DNA of 64,000 bases, taken from positions 3,058,001 to 3,122,000 of the forward strand of contig NZ_CP009888.1 in NCBI RefSeq assembly GCF_000788395.1. Direction: 5' to 3'. Position numbers and translations under genes: made by a program. Below the pieces are notes generated by a model. That model was not told the DNA's origin. It saw only the letters and a list, made by a program, of their open reading frames with translations, and made no database searches. Shown piece by piece: positions 44,378 through 53,045 of the stretch. The stretch comes from Pseudoalteromonas piratica (GTDB lineage: Bacteria; Pseudomonadota; Gammaproteobacteria; Enterobacterales; Alteromonadaceae). How positions within the stretch are numbered: the first letter of the stretch is position 1; every line of letters begins with the position of its first letter.

Positions 44378-44503
44378 TTAGTTCTCCAAACAATACTGCA
44401 AACGAACAATGGCCTACAAACACATTGCTTATTTGACTATTTGAATCACTAATTTTTACGGATGCTCCGCTTCACTGTTCATATTGAGAATATGCGTAGG
44501 CGT

Positions 44504-44521
44504 AGGCTGTCCGCGCAGCCT
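44504..44521. terminator. Short GC-rich hairpin
   Basis: AGGCTG (44504-44509) and CAGCCT (44516-44521) form a perfect six-base stem with loop TCCGCG, next to a tandem GCGTAG repeat. It stands out in an AT-rich gap between two hypothetical genes on the minus strand. It may be a terminator for the upstream gene or a fragment of a mobile repeat. Confidence 0.35.
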
Positions 44522-44574
44522 TTATCTAAATGATATCGGCCAAAAATAAAAAAACAAGTTACGTATTTGTACAA

Positions 44575-44940
44575 TTATTGATTTGAAATCTTGGCGTTGA
44601 ACTCTTCAAAGCCAAGCCCAAACAGGGAAACCACCATTTCCTCGTTGATATCTAAACCGGGAAATTTTTTTGAAAAATTTCCAAGTATTCTATCTAGGTT
44701 GTTGGCTAATAATTTTGATAAAAATAATTCTGATTGGGGCGACAATGCTGTCAAGGCTAATAAGGGGTTTTCGAAAGAACCAGACTGGACCTTATTTAAA
44801 AAGTCACTATAGCTAGTACATTGGTAGATACAAATAGCTAGATTTTCTTGGGCTTGCCCAAGCGGACAAGATAAAATTTTTGACAGTCGCTTAGACTGCC
44901 TTTTTATATTACTAAGCAGTTCTTCCGTTTCTAAAGACAT
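44575..44940 (-). CDS. Hypothetical protein near the dinB end
   Basis: A 121-residue soluble protein, mostly helical (ELLSNIKRQSKRLSKILSC, LLALTALSPQSELFLSKLLA), with no recognised family. I use the ATG at 44940 with GGTG five bases upstream; a GTG at 44973 would add eleven residues unlike the rest. It stands alone, on the same strand as the three-gene cassette 200 bases downstream and as dinB upstream. It may be the last island gene on this side. The pattern suggests a small helical regulator, but no helix-turn-helix is convincing. Confidence 0.6.
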   Translation of the reverse strand: MSLETEELLSNIKRQSKRLSKILSCPLGQAQENLAICIYQCTSYSDFLNKVQSGSFENPLLALTALSPQSELFLSKLLANNLDRILGNFSKKFPGLDINEEMVVSLFGLGFEEFNAKISNQ

Positions 44941-45170
44941 AAATACACCAAAACAGTACAACACTAGGCCCACAGCACCTGCGTTGTTTTGCTTTTTATT
45001 TGAGTGTGTTTACATTTTTAAAAGCCAGAGTATATCCATTTCGTTCGCTATGGTGGGAACAGGCTTCTCTGAGTAGCCAATTAGCATATTTTAAGATAGC
45101 TATAATAATTTTAAAATACTTTTTAAATAGATAATATTTATTGAATATTTATTAATGATAAGGAGAAGTG

Positions 45171-46235
45171 CTACTCAAACCCTAAACCGAGCTGCACGCT
45201 ATTTTCTTCAGGTTCTTGTAGCCCGATATGAATTCCAAGCAATCTAACAGGCTTTCCCTGCCCCCTAATAATTGCTTCTGATAACAGTACCTTCAACAAA
45301 TCTAAGCTAATCTCATTAGCTTTCTGATCTTTTGTTGTTTGTTGAAAGTCGTTAAATTTAACCTTTACGCCAAGCTTATTCATAGCACGAGTCTCAAGGT
45401 ACTTTGATGAACGACGCTTTAATTCAGGTAGTAATTTATCAATTATTATGGTTTCAAGTTCACTCTGCTCACTAATATCAAACTCAAAAGTTCTTTCAAC
45501 CCCAACAGACTTCCTTATACGCGTTACTTGCACTTCTCTATCATCTATTCCGTGACTACGATTCCACAATACGTGACCATATTTCCCAAACTTACTTGCT
45601 AAGAATCCTTCATCAGAACGCCTTATATCACCGCAAGTTTCAAATCCAAGTGCCTTAAGCTTTTCAAAAGTTACTTTGCCCACACCGGGGATCTTTTTTA
45701 ACGGTAATGTCTCCAAAAACTCCCAAATCTGATCTGGTGCTATTGTGCATTGGCCGTTTGGCTTGTTTAGGTCTGAAGCTACTTTAGCGACGAATTTGAG
45801 CGGTGCAATCCCTGCTGATGCAGTTAAACCTGTAGCTTTTAGAATCTCCTCCCTAATTTCCTGAGCAATCAAGGTTGCAGAGCCTTGATGTAGTGCGGAT
45901 TCGGATAAATCTAAATAAGCTTCGTCGAGTGATAAAGGCTCAATTTTATCTGTGTACTTTTCAAAAATGCCATGAATGATTTGGCTGGTTTCTTTATACA
46001 CTTCCATTCTTCCGGGAACGACAACAAGATCAGGGCACTTTTTGAGAGCTAACCCTGTTGGCATTGCCGAACTGACACCATACTGTCTTGCGATATAATT
46101 GCAGGTAGAAAGAACCCCTCTGCGATCAGATTTGCCTCCAACAGCGACTGGCTTATTAGCTAATGATGGATTGTCTCTGACTTCAATCGAGACATAGTAT
46201 GCATCCATATCAATGTGCGCGATCTTTCTCTGCAT
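45171..46235 (-). CDS. dinB: DNA polymerase IV
   Basis: A 354-residue Y-family translesion polymerase. The catalytic acids are visible in HIDMDAYYVSIE (Asp near 8) and PLSLDEAYLDLS (Asp/Glu near 103-104). The helix-hairpin-helix follows (LKKIPGVGKVTFEKLKALG), then the little-finger domain (SVGVERTFEFDI). The end (NSVQLGLGFE) resembles the beta-clamp-binding tail of Pol IV. Length is usual. I see no clear CTGT-N8-ACAG LexA box upstream, so SOS control is not shown. Chromosomal dinB often lies near nqr/apbE in this group, so this gene probably marks core chromosome at the right edge of the island. Confidence 0.93.
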   Translation of the reverse strand: MQRKIAHIDMDAYYVSIEVRDNPSLANKPVAVGGKSDRRGVLSTCNYIARQYGVSSAMPTGLALKKCPDLVVVPGRMEVYKETSQIIHGIFEKYTDKIEPLSLDEAYLDLSESALHQGSATLIAQEIREEILKATGLTASAGIAPLKFVAKVASDLNKPNGQCTIAPDQIWEFLETLPLKKIPGVGKVTFEKLKALGFETCGDIRRSDEGFLASKFGKYGHVLWNRSHGIDDREVQVTRIRKSVGVERTFEFDISEQSELETIIIDKLLPELKRRSSKYLETRAMNKLGVKVKFNDFQQTTKDQKANEISLDLLKVLLSEAIIRGQGKPVRLLGIHIGLQEPEENSVQLGLGFE

Positions 46236-46630
46236 ATAGAGCCTGAAATAGAAATATTGAGTAATACGAAATTAATGTACGTGCATTTTTGTACGCTAAA
46301 CCAAAACCCATAAACCCAGCAAAAACAATGAACTTAAAAATTTTAACGAACATTTTTTATGTTTTATGTTGACATTAACAATCCATATCGATATGAATAA
46401 ATTTTTTCAAAATAGAAACACTGTTTATTTATACAGTTTTATTATGACCCATTTAAATAAGAACCAGCAAGTTTTTATTTTTAGTCAAAGTTACTATTTT
46501 TTAGTTTTTTTCACTATTAAAACGACCCAACTAAAATATAAGCACATGATATTTATAAAAATTCATTATTGGCACCCTTTCTGCTACATAAAGAAAAATT
46601 ATAATACTCGAATTATTTTCAAGGACATTT
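46236..46630. other. 395-base AT-rich divergent intergenic region
   Basis: This separates dinB (minus) from the DUF3192 gene (plus). A good promoter shape TTGACA-N17-TATGAA lies at 46369-46397, and a second -10-like TATAAT at 46600-46605 is close to the lipoprotein start. A 112-codon plus-strand frame at 46366-46704 runs through it and overlaps the lipoprotein gene; I do not believe it codes. Confidence 0.5.
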
Positions 46631-46996
46631 ATGAAATACTTAGTTTTAGCATCTGCACTATCTCTTCCATTATTAACTGGCTGTGTTGTTGCCGTTGGCG
46701 GTGAAGGCAAAAGCAGCCACACTTCTAGCTGGGAAAGAACACACGAAAAAAATCGCAAAGTAATTGCAAATATGGAACTCGGCAAAGAGTACCAAATGGT
46801 GATTAATAAATTAGGTACGCCAAGTTTTTCTGAATTAGTAAAACAGGGTGATACTGAGTTTCGTGTACTTTATTATGCGACAAACTCTATTCATTCAGAC
46901 GGTAAAACCACAAAAGATGAATGTACCCCGCTTGTATTCAAGAATAACCTGTTAACTGGTTGGGGCGAGAATGCTTTAAACCAACTTAAACACTAA
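46631..46996 (+). CDS. DUF3192 lipoprotein
   Basis: A 121-residue lipoprotein with signal sequence ALSLPLLTGC (lipobox LTGC). The DUF3192 domain includes KVIANMELGKEYQMVINKLG, then FRVLYYATNSIHSDG and TPLVFKNNLLTGWGENAL. The fold is akin to SmpA/BamE-type small domains. The function is unknown; it is common in Shewanella and Pseudoalteromonas chromosomes. AAGGA precedes the ATG. A strong hairpin follows the stop. It stands as a single gene. Confidence 0.85.
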   Translation: MKYLVLASALSLPLLTGCVVAVGGEGKSSHTSSWERTHEKNRKVIANMELGKEYQMVINKLGTPSFSELVKQGDTEFRVLYYATNSIHSDGKTTKDECTPLVFKNNLLTGWGENALNQLKH

Positions 46997-47006
46997 CCAA
47001 ATCAAC

Positions 47007-47026
47007 GGGGCAAAGACATTTGCCCC
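47007..47026 (+). terminator. Hairpin after DUF3192 gene
   Basis: GGGGCAAA (47007-47014) pairs perfectly with TTTGCCCC (47019-47026) around the tetraloop GACA, ten bases after the stop. There is no clear T-tract, yet the stem is strong. Confidence 0.6.
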
Positions 47027-47078
47027 ACTCTTGTAAAATATAAAAATCCATTCATCAATAAGCATTTACAATTATTCA

Positions 47079-47106
47079 TTGACTATTACGACAACTTTCG
47101 TAATAT
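47079..47106 (+). promoter_or_regulatory. Promoter of the LytTR/BlaI/M56 operon
   Basis: TTGACT (47079-47084) and TAATAT (47101-47106) are spaced by 16 bases. The first dyad operator fills the spacer and most of the -10 box, and the second lies just downstream. This arrangement suits repression. Confidence 0.7.
47085..47104 (+). promoter_or_regulatory. Dyad operator 1, probable BlaI-family site
   Basis: ATTACGA-N6-TCGTAAT, a perfect 7+7 inverted repeat overlapping the -10 box. BlaI/MecI/CopY repressors bind such dyads at their own promoters, and a BlaI-family gene is in this operon. LytTR binding is the alternative. Confidence 0.65.
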
Positions 47107-47108
47107 TA

Positions 47109-47128
47109 AATACGAAAGGCATCGTAAT
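47109..47128 (+). promoter_or_regulatory. Dyad operator 2, probable BlaI-family site
   Basis: AATACGA-N6-TCGTAAT, the same dyad with one mismatch, centred 24 bases downstream of operator 1. The two together also form a large nested palindrome (CTTTCGTA/TACGAAAG). Confidence 0.6.
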
Positions 47129-47140
47129 TAGGTGGATAAA

Positions 47141-47893
47141 ATGGATAGATTTAATCTTGTAATTGGTCATAGCGACCCAACATTTAAAGACGAAATATCA
47201 AAGCAAATCGATAACTCGCTTTTTTCTTTGGCTAATGTTGAATCTTGTTTTACGAAGTTAATAAAAGCCTGTAAAGAGACCAGTGCAAAAGTGCTCTTTA
47301 TACAAAACGAACTAATTCAGGAAAAAGATTGGCTCACATTGCAGTCTCTGGCTAGCTCAACCGAGATAATACTTATTTCAAATAATCGCATCGATGCAGC
47401 AAAAGCGTTTGAATTTGATTTATTTGATTTCATTCTCGAGCCGATGGCAAATTCTCGACTTTGTAAAACTCTTGATAAACTCGCCCAAATATTAACTCCA
47501 GAGAAAAAGCAGATTGACCTTGTTAGTTCCTTAATGCAAAAACTCGCACCAAGACAACCTGAAGAGCAACAAATTATTTTAAAGGACGCAGGGAGAATTA
47601 AATTTTTAACGCCTGATGAAATAAGTTGGGTTGGTGGTGCAGGAAATTATGTTGAACTCCATTTAAATGAAAACGAACGTACCATTTTACATCGTCAAAC
47701 ATTGTCATCAATGGAACAACAACTACTGCCATTTGGATTTGTTCGCATTCATCGTTCGGCAATAATTAAAAAACAAGCGATCCGAGAAATCCGCCCAACT
47801 GACAATGGCGATTACATAGTGACATTGAAAGATGGTGCAAGCCTCAACCTCTCACGTCGTTATAAACAAAATATGCATGGGTTAATTTGTTGA
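47141..47893 (+). CDS. LytTR DNA-binding regulator with degenerate receiver
   Basis: About 250 residues. The C-terminal LytTR domain (about 145-248) has the family motifs INFLT-like RIKFLTPDEISWVGGAGNYV, FVRIHRSAIIKK and LKDGASLNLSRRYK. The N-terminal 120 residues follow the receiver fold (VLFIQNELI, EIILISNN, FDFILEPM), but the phosphoryl Asp position reads Gln/Asn and the usual Lys before Pro is Glu. It is therefore probably not controlled by phosphorylation. I use the ATG at 47141, five bases after AGGTGG. It is the first gene of an operon with BlaI-like and M56 proteins. Confidence 0.85.
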   Translation: MDRFNLVIGHSDPTFKDEISKQIDNSLFSLANVESCFTKLIKACKETSAKVLFIQNELIQEKDWLTLQSLASSTEIILISNNRIDAAKAFEFDLFDFILEPMANSRLCKTLDKLAQILTPEKKQIDLVSSLMQKLAPRQPEEQQIILKDAGRIKFLTPDEISWVGGAGNYVELHLNENERTILHRQTLSSMEQQLLPFGFVRIHRSAIIKKQAIREIRPTDNGDYIVTLKDGASLNLSRRYKQNMHGLIC

Positions 47894-47947
47894 CAAATTA
47901 ACTCAATCACTTAGAGTAAAGAATAATCTACGAAAAGTGACGTAATT

Positions 47948-48331
47948 ATGAATAAAAATAAACGCGTACCAACCAGTGCTGAGTTAAACATACTTAATGT
48001 ACTTTGGCGAATTCAGCCCGCTACTGTGCGAAAATTACATGACCACATTAGTGAAACACAAAAGATTGGCTACACCACTGTACTGAAAATGCTGCAAATT
48101 ATGCATGAGAAAGGGCTAGTTACTCGTGACGAGTCAACCCGAGCCCATGTTTATTCTGCTGCAAATTCAGTAGAACAAACGCAATCTTCTTTATTATCAG
48201 ATATTGTTAATAAAGCATTTGGTGGTTCGCGTTTTGACCTTGTAATGCGCGCCCTTGGCGATGAAGCAAGCTCAAAAGAAATCAATGAAATACGCACCCT
48301 TTTAGACTCTCTCGAAAAAAATAATAAGTAA
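47948..48331 (+). CDS. BlaI/MecI/CopY-family repressor
   Basis: A 127-residue winged-helix repressor: PTSAELNILNVLWRIQPATV, then TTVLKMLQIMHEKGLVTRDE, and a C-terminal dimerisation helix region (LVMRALGDEASSKEINEIR). BlaI-family repressors are released when a partner M56 protease is triggered, as in BlaR1/BlaI. Here the M56 gene follows ten bases downstream, so the pair is complete. No Cys motif of copper-sensing CopY is visible. The two tandem dyads in the promoter are the likely binding sites, giving autoregulation. Confidence 0.9.
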   Translation: MNKNKRVPTSAELNILNVLWRIQPATVRKLHDHISETQKIGYTTVLKMLQIMHEKGLVTRDESTRAHVYSAANSVEQTQSSLLSDIVNKAFGGSRFDLVMRALGDEASSKEINEIRTLLDSLEKNNK

Positions 48332-48340
48332 GCAAACACT

Positions 48341-50236
48341 ATGGATATATTGCCCTCATTATTAGAAAGTGACCTTCTGCATTCTATCTCTCTAACACTA
48401 TTACACTTTTTGTGGCAAGGCTTTGCCATTGCAATTATTTTACTTTGCGTAAAAAAACTCACGAGCAACAAACACAGTGAACTTCGATATTTAGTATCAC
48501 TGTTATGTTTAACACTTTGTGTCATTGCCCCAACAATAACTTTTTTAATTATCTCTCAGCCAGAACACGCTGCTGCGGTTACATCTAACTATATATCTTC
48601 GAGCAGTGACTCTGTTACATCTCTACATAATGATATTGGTCAATTATACTTTTCAGATTTTACGCCATTGATAGCCGTTGTTTGGATGTGTGGTGTGGCT
48701 CTCCTCAGTATGAGACTTGGCTGGCAAATGGTGCAAGTTCATAGGCTAACAACTACTAATATCATTGAACCATCAAATAAGCTTGAAGATATATTCGAGT
48801 GTTTAAAACAACAACTTGCTGTCGCAAAACGAACCCGACTCATTATTTCATTATCAGCGCAAGTCCCTATGGCCATTGGGTGGGTAAAACCAGTAGTGCT
48901 TTTACCAGCAAACTTAGTAAGTGGCCTTACAATCGCGCAGCTTGAAATGTTAATGGCACACGAGCTAGCTCACATTAAACGTTATGATTATTTAGTGAAT
49001 TTAATACAAACATTTGTCGAATTAGTGCTGTTTTTCCATCCTGCAGTTAAGTGGATTTCGAAACAAACGCGTATCGAGCGTGAATATTGTTGTGATGATA
49101 TTGCGCTTAGCCACTGTGGAAACCATTTGCACTATGCGCGCGCACTCACAGAAGCTGAAGTACTTAGACAAAACATCCCTGAGTTGGCAATGGCAGCTAC
49201 AGGAGGTGATTTGAAATCACGTATTCATCGTGCTGTTGGGCAGCACAGTTGTGCACCACGATATGGTAATCAATGGCTTGCAGCTTTAGCTGCCGTACTT
49301 GTTATTCCTAGTATTTTTACTGCATCAAAAGTAATAGCAATGACACAAGCTGAACCTGTAATTACGCCCCGTTCAGAAAATCAGCAAGTTATGGTGCTCG
49401 ACGCTAAGCTTACTCAGACTCAAAAAACACAGCCTGTAAATATAGATGTTAAAAAAGATACTGTTATTGTCTCTGAACCTGCTACTGAAGAGGGTTTAAC
49501 AGCTCAAACTTTTGAAAATGATGTCACAGCTGTAGCTGATGCTTCTGCGATTAAACAGACTAAAAAACCTGCTTTAGCGCAGCAAAAAGAAGTTGTTTAT
49601 CAAACGAAACCTACTTCTGACATATCGATGACCCTCGATGCACAAAAAATTGAGACAACTCCTGATTTAGCTATTAATACCAACGCAACTAAAGGTGATT
49701 CAGACGAAGCTTCTGATCCCTCAACAGAAAATAAAACTGTTCCATCAAAAGCGCTTTTAACTAGTAATAAACAACAAACACCTATTACCACTAGAACGTT
49801 TGAACAACCTGCAGTATTAGAAACAGATACGTCAAGTATAACGAAATCTGAAACAGTTCAAGCAGCGCAAACAACTGACATTATTGAAGCTATTCAACCA
49901 GCTGTTGAACAGCCAAAATTTGTCGATGCGAAGTTAATCGAATCTGTTATGCCATCATACCCGCGTGTTTATTCAAGCCTGCGAGGACAGGAAGATATTG
50001 CTGTTACATTTACAGTGAGTACAGAAGGTAAGGTTAAAAATATTGAGTTTCAATCTGGTGTTGGAAAAAGCTTTAAACGCAATATCACACGTGCACTAAA
50101 TAAGTGGCGTTTTGAACCTGCTTTGAACGGCACAACGAAAGTTGAAACCCAAAAGCGAAAAGTTTTTAGCTTTGACTACCCAAGCCAATACTTAAGACCT
50201 GTTACAGGCAGCCGAATTGCACGTAGAATAAGATAA
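48341..50236 (+). CDS. BlaR1-like M56 membrane metallopeptidase with TonB C-terminal domain
   Basis: A 631-residue protein. The N-terminal half has three membrane helices (about 15-35, 45-65, 100-120) and the M56 zinc-protease site HELAH (His207, Glu208, His211), with a fourth helix near 310. A long, low-complexity Thr/Gln/Pro-rich stretch (about 330-525) follows and ends in a TonB-type domain (MPSYPRVYSSLRGQEDIAV, then NITRALNKWRFEPA). This lacks the penicillin-binding sensor domain of BlaR1, so the signal is unknown. The TonB domain could contact outer-membrane proteins. It should trigger cleavage of the BlaI-like repressor encoded just upstream. Confidence 0.9.
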   Translation: MDILPSLLESDLLHSISLTLLHFLWQGFAIAIILLCVKKLTSNKHSELRYLVSLLCLTLCVIAPTITFLIISQPEHAAAVTSNYISSSSDSVTSLHNDIGQLYFSDFTPLIAVVWMCGVALLSMRLGWQMVQVHRLTTTNIIEPSNKLEDIFECLKQQLAVAKRTRLIISLSAQVPMAIGWVKPVVLLPANLVSGLTIAQLEMLMAHELAHIKRYDYLVNLIQTFVELVLFFHPAVKWISKQTRIEREYCCDDIALSHCGNHLHYARALTEAEVLRQNIPELAMAATGGDLKSRIHRAVGQHSCAPRYGNQWLAALAAVLVIPSIFTASKVIAMTQAEPVITPRSENQQVMVLDAKLTQTQKTQPVNIDVKKDTVIVSEPATEEGLTAQTFENDVTAVADASAIKQTKKPALAQQKEVVYQTKPTSDISMTLDAQKIETTPDLAINTNATKGDSDEASDPSTENKTVPSKALLTSNKQQTPITTRTFEQPAVLETDTSSITKSETVQAAQTTDIIEAIQPAVEQPKFVDAKLIESVMPSYPRVYSSLRGQEDIAVTFTVSTEGKVKNIEFQSGVGKSFKRNITRALNKWRFEPALNGTTKVETQKRKVFSFDYPSQYLRPVTGSRIARRIR

Positions 50237-50246
50237 ATTAGTTAAT

Positions 50247-50276
50247 TAAAAAGGCCATCAACTGATGGCCTTTTTT
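50247..50276. terminator. Bidirectional rho-independent terminator
   Basis: GGCCATC (50253-50259) and GATGGCC (50264-50270) form a stem with an AACT loop. Six T follow on the plus strand and five A precede, so it works for both the M56 operon (plus) and nqrM (minus). Confidence 0.85.
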
Positions 50277-50286
50277 AAGTGAGCAT

Positions 50287-50499
50287 TTAGATTATGCGAT
50301 CTTTATTCCAACGACGCTCTTTCGCTAATCGCTGCTTACGCGCTTCACATGGGTCATCGCAGTCACAGACCTTATCAATTCCCATCGCACCTAAACCACC
50401 ACAGCTACTCGCCATTGATTTCTTTTGCACAATAACACCAACCGCCATTGCAAGTGCGATAATAACTAATAATCCAAATGTAAGGAAAAAAATAGACAT
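50287..50499 (-). CDS. nqrM: Na+-NQR maturation protein NqrM
   Basis: A 70-residue protein of the DUF539 family: one membrane helix (residues 5-25), then a Cys-containing loop (SSCGGLGAMGIDKVCDCDDPCEARKQ, given in part as CGGLGAMG and CDCDDPCEARKQ). NqrM is needed to place the iron centre held by Cys residues of NqrD and NqrE in the Na+-NQR complex. The gene lies downstream of apbE on the same strand, with a hairpin between them, as in many Na+-NQR-containing bacteria. Confidence 0.9.
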   Translation of the reverse strand: MSIFFLTFGLLVIIALAMAVGVIVQKKSMASSCGGLGAMGIDKVCDCDDPCEARKQRLAKERRWNKDRII

Positions 50500-50634
50500 A
50501 GTGGGCCCCTTAAAAAACTTTGCTAATTATACGTCTTAAACGTTAAGAATGTAACATCGACTTGATTAATACTTGAGCCAAAACAGGTGATGAACGAAAT
50601 GCAGTTTTAAATGTAGATTTACAAAAACCAATCA

Positions 50635-50667
50635 GCTGGGTAATAAGCTACACTTTTTACCCAGCTA
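50635..50667 (-). terminator. Hairpin after apbE
   Basis: AGCTGGGTAA (50635-50644) pairs perfectly with TTACCCAGCT (50658-50667), 14 bases after the apbE stop. The minus-strand reading continues into a T-rich stretch about ten bases on. Confidence 0.6.
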
Positions 50668-50681
50668 AATATAAAGTGGCA

Positions 50682-51704
50682 TTAGAGATAAGGCTCAAAT
50701 GCAGTGCTTGATTGTGTTACCAACCCTTCTGGTGATTTACTGATTAAATAAACTGCCAGATTATGCTGCTCGGCGTATTGCATCGCCTGTTTAGTGCCCA
50801 TAACTGTTAAAGCTGTTGCTAGGCCGTCAGCTGTCATGGCTGAACTATGAAGCACAGTAACCGAAACCAAATCTTGGCGAACAGGTTTACCGGTTTGAGG
50901 GTGAATTAAGTGAGAGTAATGCACACCATCTACATCATAAAATATACGATAATCACCTGACGTAGCCATAGCAATATCATTTACCCTAATTAACTTATGA
51001 AATTCGCGTGTACCCGGAGCCGCATCTGGTTGCTCAATTGCCAATACCCAAGGTGAATGATTTGGTTTATGACCAGATGTGCGAATTTCACCACCAATTT
51101 CTACCATATAGTTGGTAAGAGAGAGCGAATCCAAATATTCAGCAACTTTATCAATGCCAAACCCTTTGGCTGTAGCTGAATAGCTAATTTCCAGTCCATC
51201 AACTTTTTTCATCAAACCTTCGCTAGTAAGAGATAACTTATCAACACCAATTAACTGTTTAATTTCAGCGATCAAATCATCGCTAGGAATGGTCTCAGGA
51301 CGGTTATCTGGACCAAAGCCCCATAAATCAATTAATGGCCCCATAGTCACATCCAGAGTTCCTGTGCTTTGCCCTAAACGAATAGACTCGGCAGTAACAC
51401 GGCGAAAATCTTCTGAGATAGTAAAATTCTGACCAGCAGGCAAACGGTTGAACTGATTTATTTCAGAGTCCGGAATGTATGTAGACATTGATTGATTTAC
51501 GTCTTTTAAAATCTCAGTAACATCACTAAACAAACTAAGTTCAGTTACTTTTTCCTCTGGCACGAACACCTTAATTGTAAAAGTGGTGCCCATTGTCTTT
51601 CCTTGCAGCAACACTTCCTGCATTTTTGGTTTGCTAGGTGCTTGATCACAACCAACCAAAAAAGCCATTAATAGGAAAAGAACAGAATATAAGAATCGTT
51701 TCAT
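50682..51704 (-). CDS. apbE: FAD:protein FMN transferase
   Basis: A 340-residue lipoprotein (signal FLLMAFLVGC) of the ApbE family. Typical motifs are GKTMGTTFTIKVF, NQSMSTYIPDSEINQFN, the flavin-binding SYSATAKGFGIDKVAEYL and MVEIGGEIRTSGHKP, and the metal site near HSSAMTADGLATAL. It attaches FMN through phosphoester bonds to Thr in NqrB and NqrC. It follows nqrF on the same strand, beyond a terminator-like hairpin, so some read-through or its own promoter is expected. Confidence 0.93.
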   Translation of the reverse strand: MKRFLYSVLFLLMAFLVGCDQAPSKPKMQEVLLQGKTMGTTFTIKVFVPEEKVTELSLFSDVTEILKDVNQSMSTYIPDSEINQFNRLPAGQNFTISEDFRRVTAESIRLGQSTGTLDVTMGPLIDLWGFGPDNRPETIPSDDLIAEIKQLIGVDKLSLTSEGLMKKVDGLEISYSATAKGFGIDKVAEYLDSLSLTNYMVEIGGEIRTSGHKPNHSPWVLAIEQPDAAPGTREFHKLIRVNDIAMATSGDYRIFYDVDGVHYSHLIHPQTGKPVRQDLVSVTVLHSSAMTADGLATALTVMGTKQAMQYAEQHNLAVYLISKSPEGLVTQSSTAFEPYL

Positions 51705-51722
51705 AAGTTTTCAATCTTGCAT

Positions 51723-51760
51723 AAAAAAGCTCCTAAACCATTATAGCTGATTTAGGAGCC
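51723..51760 (-). terminator. Terminator after nqrF
   Basis: On the minus strand GGCTCCTAAA (from 51760) pairs with TTTAGGAGC and is followed by six T (51728-51723). It is a good rho-independent terminator for nqrABCDEF. Confidence 0.82.
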
Positions 51761-51798
51761 TGAATTGTATCGTAAAAGTTTATCTTTTTACGTTTAAA

Positions 51799-53025
51799 TT
51801 AACCACCGAAGTCATCAAGTAGGATGTTTTCATCTTCAACACCCAAATCTTTCAGCATGTTAATTACAGCCGCGTTCATCATTGGCGGACCACACATGTA
51901 GTATTCACAATCTTCCGGTGCTTCATGATCACGTAAGTAGTTTTCATAAAGAACGTTATGGATAAAGCCTGTGTAACCTTCCCAGTTATCTTCTGGTTGT
52001 GGATCTGATAATGCACAGTGCCATACGAAGTTATCATTTTCAGCTTGTAGGCCGTCAAAATCTTCAACGTAGAACATTTCACGCTTAGAACGTGCACCGT
52101 ACCAGAAGCTCATCTTACGATCAGAGTTAAGACGCTTAAGTTGGTCAAAAATGTGCGAACGCATTGGCGCCATACCAGCACCACCACCTACGAATACCAT
52201 TTCAGCGTCAGTATCTTTTGCAAAGAACTCACCGAATGGACCAGAAATGGTCACCTTGTCACCTTCTTTAAGTGACCAGATGTAAGATGACATCTTACCG
52301 CAAGGTAAGCTTAAATCACGGGGTGGCGGCGTAGCAATACGCACGTTAAGCATGATAATGCCTTCTTCTTCTGGGTAGTTAGCCATTGAATATGCACGGA
52401 TAGTATCTTCATCAACTTTTGACTCAAGACCAAAGAAGCCAAAGTGCTCCCAGTCACCACGATACTCTTCAGGAATATCGAAGTCTGCATATTTCACATG
52501 GTGAGCAGGTGCTTCAATCTGAATGTAACCACCTGCACGGAAAGGTACAGATTCGCCATCAGGAATCGCAAGCTTAAGCTCTTTGATAAATGTCGCTTTG
52601 TTATCATTTGAGATAACAGTACATTCCCACTTTTTAACACCGAAAATTGACTCTTCTAATTCAATTTCCATGTCACCTTTTACAGCTACCTGACATGCTA
52701 AACGACAACCTTCACGTGCTTCACCTTTAGTAATATGGTCAAGCTCAGTAGGTAGAATGTCGCCACCACCTGAATGAACGTCAACGCGGCACTGACCACA
52801 AGAGCCACCGCCACCACATGCTGATGATACGAAAATACCCGCATCAGCTAGTGCGCCTAATAACTTCGCGCCAGGCTGAGTAACGATCGCTTTTTCAGGA
52901 TCGCCATTAATTCCAATTGTTACATCGCCACTTGGTACTAGCTTAGATTTAGCTGCAATAATCACTAAAACTAACACTACAACAATAGCGATGAACATGC
53001 TTACGCCTAATACAACAGTTTCCAT
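51799..53025 (-). CDS. nqrF: Na+-NQR subunit F (NADH-oxidising)
   Basis: A 408-residue protein with one N-terminal helix, a 2Fe-2S domain (Cys70, Cys76, Cys79 and a Cys near 111), FAD binding (RAYSMANYP) and NADH binding ([26 protein letters not shown]). It takes electrons from NADH into the sodium pump. Length is usual. It is the last gene of nqrABCDEF, 20 bases after nqrE. The ferredoxin-reductase part is clearly related to that of the PepSY fusion encoded in the copper operon. Confidence 0.96.
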   Translation of the reverse strand: METVVLGVSMFIAIVVVLVLVIIAAKSKLVPSGDVTIGINGDPEKAIVTQPGAKLLGALADAGIFVSSACGGGGSCGQCRVDVHSGGGDILPTELDHITKGEAREGCRLACQVAVKGDMEIELEESIFGVKKWECTVISNDNKATFIKELKLAIPDGESVPFRAGGYIQIEAPAHHVKYADFDIPEEYRGDWEHFGFFGLESKVDEDTIRAYSMANYPEEEGIIMLNVRIATPPPRDLSLPCGKMSSYIWSLKEGDKVTISGPFGEFFAKDTDAEMVFVGGGAGMAPMRSHIFDQLKRLNSDRKMSFWYGARSKREMFYVEDFDGLQAENDNFVWHCALSDPQPEDNWEGYTGFIHNVLYENYLRDHEAPEDCEYYMCGPPMMNAAVINMLKDLGVEDENILLDDFGG

Positions 53026-53045
53026 CGTATAGTTTCCTCGCTACC

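Noticed and set aside
46366..46704. 112-codon plus-strand frame upstream of the DUF3192 gene
   Set aside because: Overlaps the well-supported lipoprotein gene, composition is that of AT-rich noncoding DNA and no ribosome-binding site is seen.
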